Positions 61,690-64,000 of a DNA stretch of 64,000 bases are shown here, one piece after another (the first letter of the stretch is position 1; each line of letters starts with the position of its first letter). Source of the stretch: Planctomycetota bacterium (GTDB lineage Bacteria; Planctomycetota; UBA1135; JADKAF01). The position numbers and the translations under genes are program-made. The DNA is taken from positions 62,001 to 126,000 of the forward strand of contig JADKAF010000001.1 in the NCBI GenBank assembly GCA_016719295.1. Reading direction: 5' to 3'. The notes beneath the pieces are model-generated. The model saw nothing but the letters and a program-made list of their open reading frames with translations. It made no database searches and was not told the origin of the DNA.

Positions 61690-62655
61690 TCAGAACGGGG
61701 TGATGTCCAGCGCGTTCGAGAGCTGGATCGGCAGCGGGTTCGAAGAGGCCGCATCGAAGACGAGCACCTGCGTGTTCACCGCCGTCCCGACGAGCGGTAG
61801 CTCCGCGGGGATGGGCACACCGAACCACACGTTGCCCGGGGGAGTGAGAGCTCGCAGCGGTCCGCTCGTCACGACTCCCGCGACTTCCATCACGGCGTCG
61901 ACGTGGACGAAGCAGCCGGGCGCAAGCGCTCCCAGAGAGATGCTGGCAAAGCTCGGATTCGCACCCAGCAAGAGCAGCGCAGGGGCGCCCAGCGGGAATC
62001 CGTAGCCTTCGACGCCGAAGGTGGCGCTGCCGACGCGAGGAGGCAGGTTCACGAAGATGTGCCCGAGTTGGCTGGTGCTGCCCGAGCATGCCTCGCCCCT
62101 CGGGATCACTCCGGGCGCGGAGAGGAGGTCGCAGTAGAGCCGCATCTTCACGAACTCGCCCGGCTGCGAGCTCCAGCTCGTCGTGATGCGCCGCTCGTAG
62201 CGGTGAGCGGTGGCGCCCGGACCGTTGACGCCGAAGGGGGCGTAGCATCCGCCAGGATCGACCCAGACCAACCAGTAGGCGACTCCGGGCAGGACGGGGA
62301 CCGCGGAATCGAAGTTGCCGCCTTGCCAGCCCATCCAGCCCTGCGGCTGCACGAAGCGGTGCACCACGCCGGCCAACTTCGCGCTGGGCTTGTTGGAAGC
62401 AGGGTCATGCGACCAGAGCTCCAGCCCCATCGACTGCGCGACGAAGGGGCTGGTGGTGAGGATCGTCGCAGCGCGGAGCGTGAGCGCGGAGGGTGCGAGG
62501 AACTGGAAGGCGCGCAAGGCGGGTCCGGACGCGTAGGCCGGCGTAGCCCAGGGCGCGATCGAGTTCTCCTGGTCGTTGAAGTGCAGGCACGGCTGGCCTT
62601 GGGCCAGGATCGAGCCCGCGAGGAGCAGCGGCATCAGGAAGGAAAGCCGATTCAT
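61690..62655 (-). CDS. secreted two-domain protein, paralogue 2
   Basis: Full-length paralogue of the protein at 36486-37442. Signal peptide (FLMPLLLAGSILAQ), then HFNDQEN, LELWSHDPA, NFDSAVPV and YWLVWVDPG. The shared C-terminal domain ends S-N-A-L-D-I-T-P-F. Its ATG overlaps the stop of the upstream isomerase-like gene by four bases, so the two are translated together. 321 residues. Function unknown. Confidence 0.75.
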   Translation of the reverse strand: MNRLSFLMPLLLAGSILAQGQPCLHFNDQENSIAPWATPAYASGPALRAFQFLAPSALTLRAATILTTSPFVAQSMGLELWSHDPASNKPSAKLAGVVHRFVQPQGWMGWQGGNFDSAVPVLPGVAYWLVWVDPGGCYAPFGVNGPGATAHRYERRITTSWSSQPGEFVKMRLYCDLLSAPGVIPRGEACSGSTSQLGHIFVNLPPRVGSATFGVEGYGFPLGAPALLLLGANPSFASISLGALAPGCFVHVDAVMEVAGVVTSGPLRALTPPGNVWFGVPIPAELPLVGTAVNTQVLVFDAASSNPLPIQLSNALDITPF

Positions 62656-63647
62656 CGACGCAGTCCTCGGATCGCTCGCTCCAGCAGGTTCTTGGTGTAG
62701 AGGATCCCGGCGTACTCGTTGAGCTTGCCGCCCTCGTACTCGATGCCGACGTAGCCGCGGTAGCCCGCGTCCCAGACGATCTGCAGCATCTTGTAGTAGT
62801 CGGTGCGCGTTTCCTTGCCCTCGTCGTCGAAGTCGTGGGACTTGGCGCTCACTGCCTTCGCGAAGGGCATGAGCTCGCGCACGCCCTGGTAGCGGTCGTA
62901 GTAGCGGCCGCCGCCGATCGCGAAGTTGCCGAAGTCGGGCAGCGTGCCGCAGCGCGGGTGGGCGGCGAGCTTGATCGTGCCGGAGAGCCAGCCGCCGTCG
63001 GAGGAGAGGCCGCCGTGGTTCTCGACGATGACGTTGATGCCCATCGGATCGGCGTATTCGCAGAGCTTTCGCAAGCCATCGGCGGCGAGCTTCTGCTGCT
63101 CGTCGTAGGAGCCCGAGCTCGCGGCGTTCACGCGGATCGAGTGGCAGCCCAAGTGCTTGGCGGCATCGACCCACTTGAAGTGGTTGTTCACCGCCTCCGC
63201 GCGCGCCTTCTCGTCCGGAGCGCCGAGGTTCCCCTCGCCGTCGCACATGATGAGCAGGCTGCGGACACCCTTGTCGCCGCAGCGCTTCTTCAGCTCGTCC
63301 AGGTACCAAGGCTCGCGCGCCTTGTCCTTCATGAAGGTGTTCACGTACTCGACCGCGTCGATCCCGAAGTGATCCATCGCGTAGGCGGGGAAGTCGAGGT
63401 TGTCGAGCTTCTTCGCGAACAGCGCCTTGTTGAGCGACCACTCGGCGCGAGAGACCTTCCGGTCGCTCTGCGCGGAGCTCTCCGCGACGACGACGGCTTC
63501 GATCACCTCGCTCTCCATCTCCGCGGCCGGCATCGGCGGCGGCGGCGGGGGCGGAACGGGTTCCTGCGCGCGCAGGGAACGGGAGAACGCCAGCGCGCCG
63601 ACGCTTGCGGCGGCGCCGGCCAAGAACTCGCGGCGATGGGTCGTCAT
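62652..63647 (-). CDS. Tat-exported sugar phosphate isomerase/epimerase-like protein
   Basis: A TIM-barrel protein of the xylose isomerase-like/AP endonuclease-2 family. A twin-arginine leader (RREFLAGAAASVGALAFS) and a Pro-rich linker precede the barrel, with IDAVEYVNTF, INVIVENHGGLSS and the C-terminal YRGYVGIEYEG. Glu and Asp metal ligands are likely at the VENHG and IEYEG strands. 331 residues. Its stop overlaps the next secreted gene. Substrate unknown; exported isomerase-like proteins are common in Planctomycetota. Confidence 0.85.
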   Translation of the reverse strand: MTTHRREFLAGAAASVGALAFSRSLRAQEPVPPPPPPPMPAAEMESEVIEAVVVAESSAQSDRKVSRAEWSLNKALFAKKLDNLDFPAYAMDHFGIDAVEYVNTFMKDKAREPWYLDELKKRCGDKGVRSLLIMCDGEGNLGAPDEKARAEAVNNHFKWVDAAKHLGCHSIRVNAASSGSYDEQQKLAADGLRKLCEYADPMGINVIVENHGGLSSDGGWLSGTIKLAAHPRCGTLPDFGNFAIGGGRYYDRYQGVRELMPFAKAVSAKSHDFDDEGKETRTDYYKMLQIVWDAGYRGYVGIEYEGGKLNEYAGILYTKNLLERAIRGLRR

Positions 63648-63760
63648 TTCGCGTGCCTCGGAGCTTTCGGTTCGCGAGGATCTTCGCGCACGCGCCGCGG
63701 CGCGTCGAGCATCGAGCGGTACCGGCGTCGCTCCGCGGCGTCGAGGTCGAGGTGAGGCAT
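63644..63760 (-). CDS. possible 38-residue small protein
   Basis: An ATG-started frame (MPHLDLDAAERRR...) whose stop overlaps the isomerase ATG by four bases (ATGA), the same coupling seen at other real junctions. Arg/Asp/Glu/Pro-rich, no membrane segment. Its ATG coincides with that of the divergent epimerase gene (the two share CATG), so one of the two starts may be wrong. Confidence 0.35.
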   Translation of the reverse strand: MPHLDLDAAERRRYRSMLDAPRRVREDPREPKAPRHAK

Positions 63761-64000
63761 GGGTGAAGCGTTCTTCGTGACCGGTGCGCAGGGCTGCATC
63801 GGGGCCTGGGTGGTGCGCAAGCTCCTGCAGCGCGGTGCCACTCCCTGGATCTTCGATGCCAGCGACGATCGCCGGCGTCTGCGCTTGGTCGCGGAGGAGG
63901 CCGAGCTCGAGCGCGCGCGCTTCGTCCGCGGCGACGTCACCGATGGCGCGGCCGTGCGCGCGGCGCTCGAGCGCAGCGGAGCGAAGCGCGTGATCCACCT
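63759..64000 (+). CDS. NAD-dependent epimerase/dehydratase, 5' part
   Basis: Extended SDR protein, truncated by the window edge after 80 codons. The N-terminal nucleotide-binding G-x-x-G-x-x-G motif is present (FVTGAQGCIGAWVVRKLL, residues 6-23), followed by an acid at the end of strand two (FDAS) and GDVTD. The last residues (RVIHL) correspond to strand four. Substrate cannot be told. Confidence 0.8.
   Translation, partial: MGEAFFVTGAQGCIGAWVVRKLLQRGATPWIFDASDDRRRLRLVAEEAELERARFVRGDVTDGAAVRAALERSGAKRVIH

Noticed and set aside
1..64000. tRNA, rRNA, CRISPR arrays, insertion sequences or phage genes
   Set aside because: Intergenic gaps are mostly under 300 bases and none shows tRNA-like arms, spaced repeats, transposase motifs or terminal inverted repeats.

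Overview
The window is a very G+C-rich (roughly 70-75 % by eye) bacterial chromosome fragment that most likely comes from a member of the Planctomycetota. The strongest evidence is a DUF1501 protein next to a DUF1549/DUF1553 cytochrome protein, multiheme c-type cytochromes, several large Ser/Thr kinases paired with ECF-type sigma factors, secreted Gfo/Idh/MocA and sugar-isomerase-like proteins with Tat-like leaders, and many secreted beta-rich proteins. No rRNA, tRNA, CRISPR array, insertion sequence or phage gene was seen. The taxonomic call is an inference from gene content.

Layout. 1-7.8 kb is a housekeeping block on the + strand: ffh, rpsP, an endonuclease III-like Fe-S protein with a Lys/Ala-rich tail, a Maf pyrophosphatase, prfA, a small membrane protein, prmC and ssb, closed by a terminator. 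7.9-10.2 kb holds a coiled-coil protein and a chromosomal actin-like ATPase, proposed here as a cytoskeletal pair. 10.3-15.5 kb holds a secreted beta-helix protein, a cysteine-less peroxiredoxin-like protein, a TIGR03087-like glycosyltransferase and a secreted toroid protein. 15.8-23.4 kb (- strand) is a tightly overlapping eight-gene unit. Its first six genes look like a complete trans-4-hydroxy-L-proline degradation pathway (epimerase, three-part D-hydroxyproline dehydrogenase, deaminase, semialdehyde dehydrogenase). A DUF1080 lipoprotein and prmA follow. A divergent XRE-cupin regulator (23.6 kb) and two matching operator-like palindromes sit at its head.

24.2-32.4 kb holds a PKD-domain secreted protein, an oligopeptide-type binding protein and an SNF2 helicase with its SWIM zinc-finger partner. 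32.5-36.4 kb contains three genes of visibly lower G+C. 36.5-39.8 kb has two secreted proteins flanking a YedE-type transporter. 41.2-48.9 kb holds an ECF-like sigma factor and two giant paralogous kinases. 49-57.7 kb is a cytochrome cluster (pentaheme, DUF1501, DUF1553, octaheme-TPR). 57.8-61.6 kb has a coiled-coil membrane protein, an ECF sigma factor and a membrane-embedded atypical kinase. The window ends with another secreted paralogue, a Tat-leader sugar isomerase-like protein and the start of a sugar epimerase.

Two themes cut across the window. Four secreted proteins share a similar C-terminal domain ending in an S-N-x-L motif. At least six reading-frame breaks of 1-2 bases, mostly inside CG or AG dinucleotide runs, interrupt otherwise well-preserved genes (two in the hydroxyproline operon, one in a sigma factor, three in the kinases). 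Sequencing or assembly indels are the simplest explanation, but real decay or phase variation cannot be excluded from the sequence alone.
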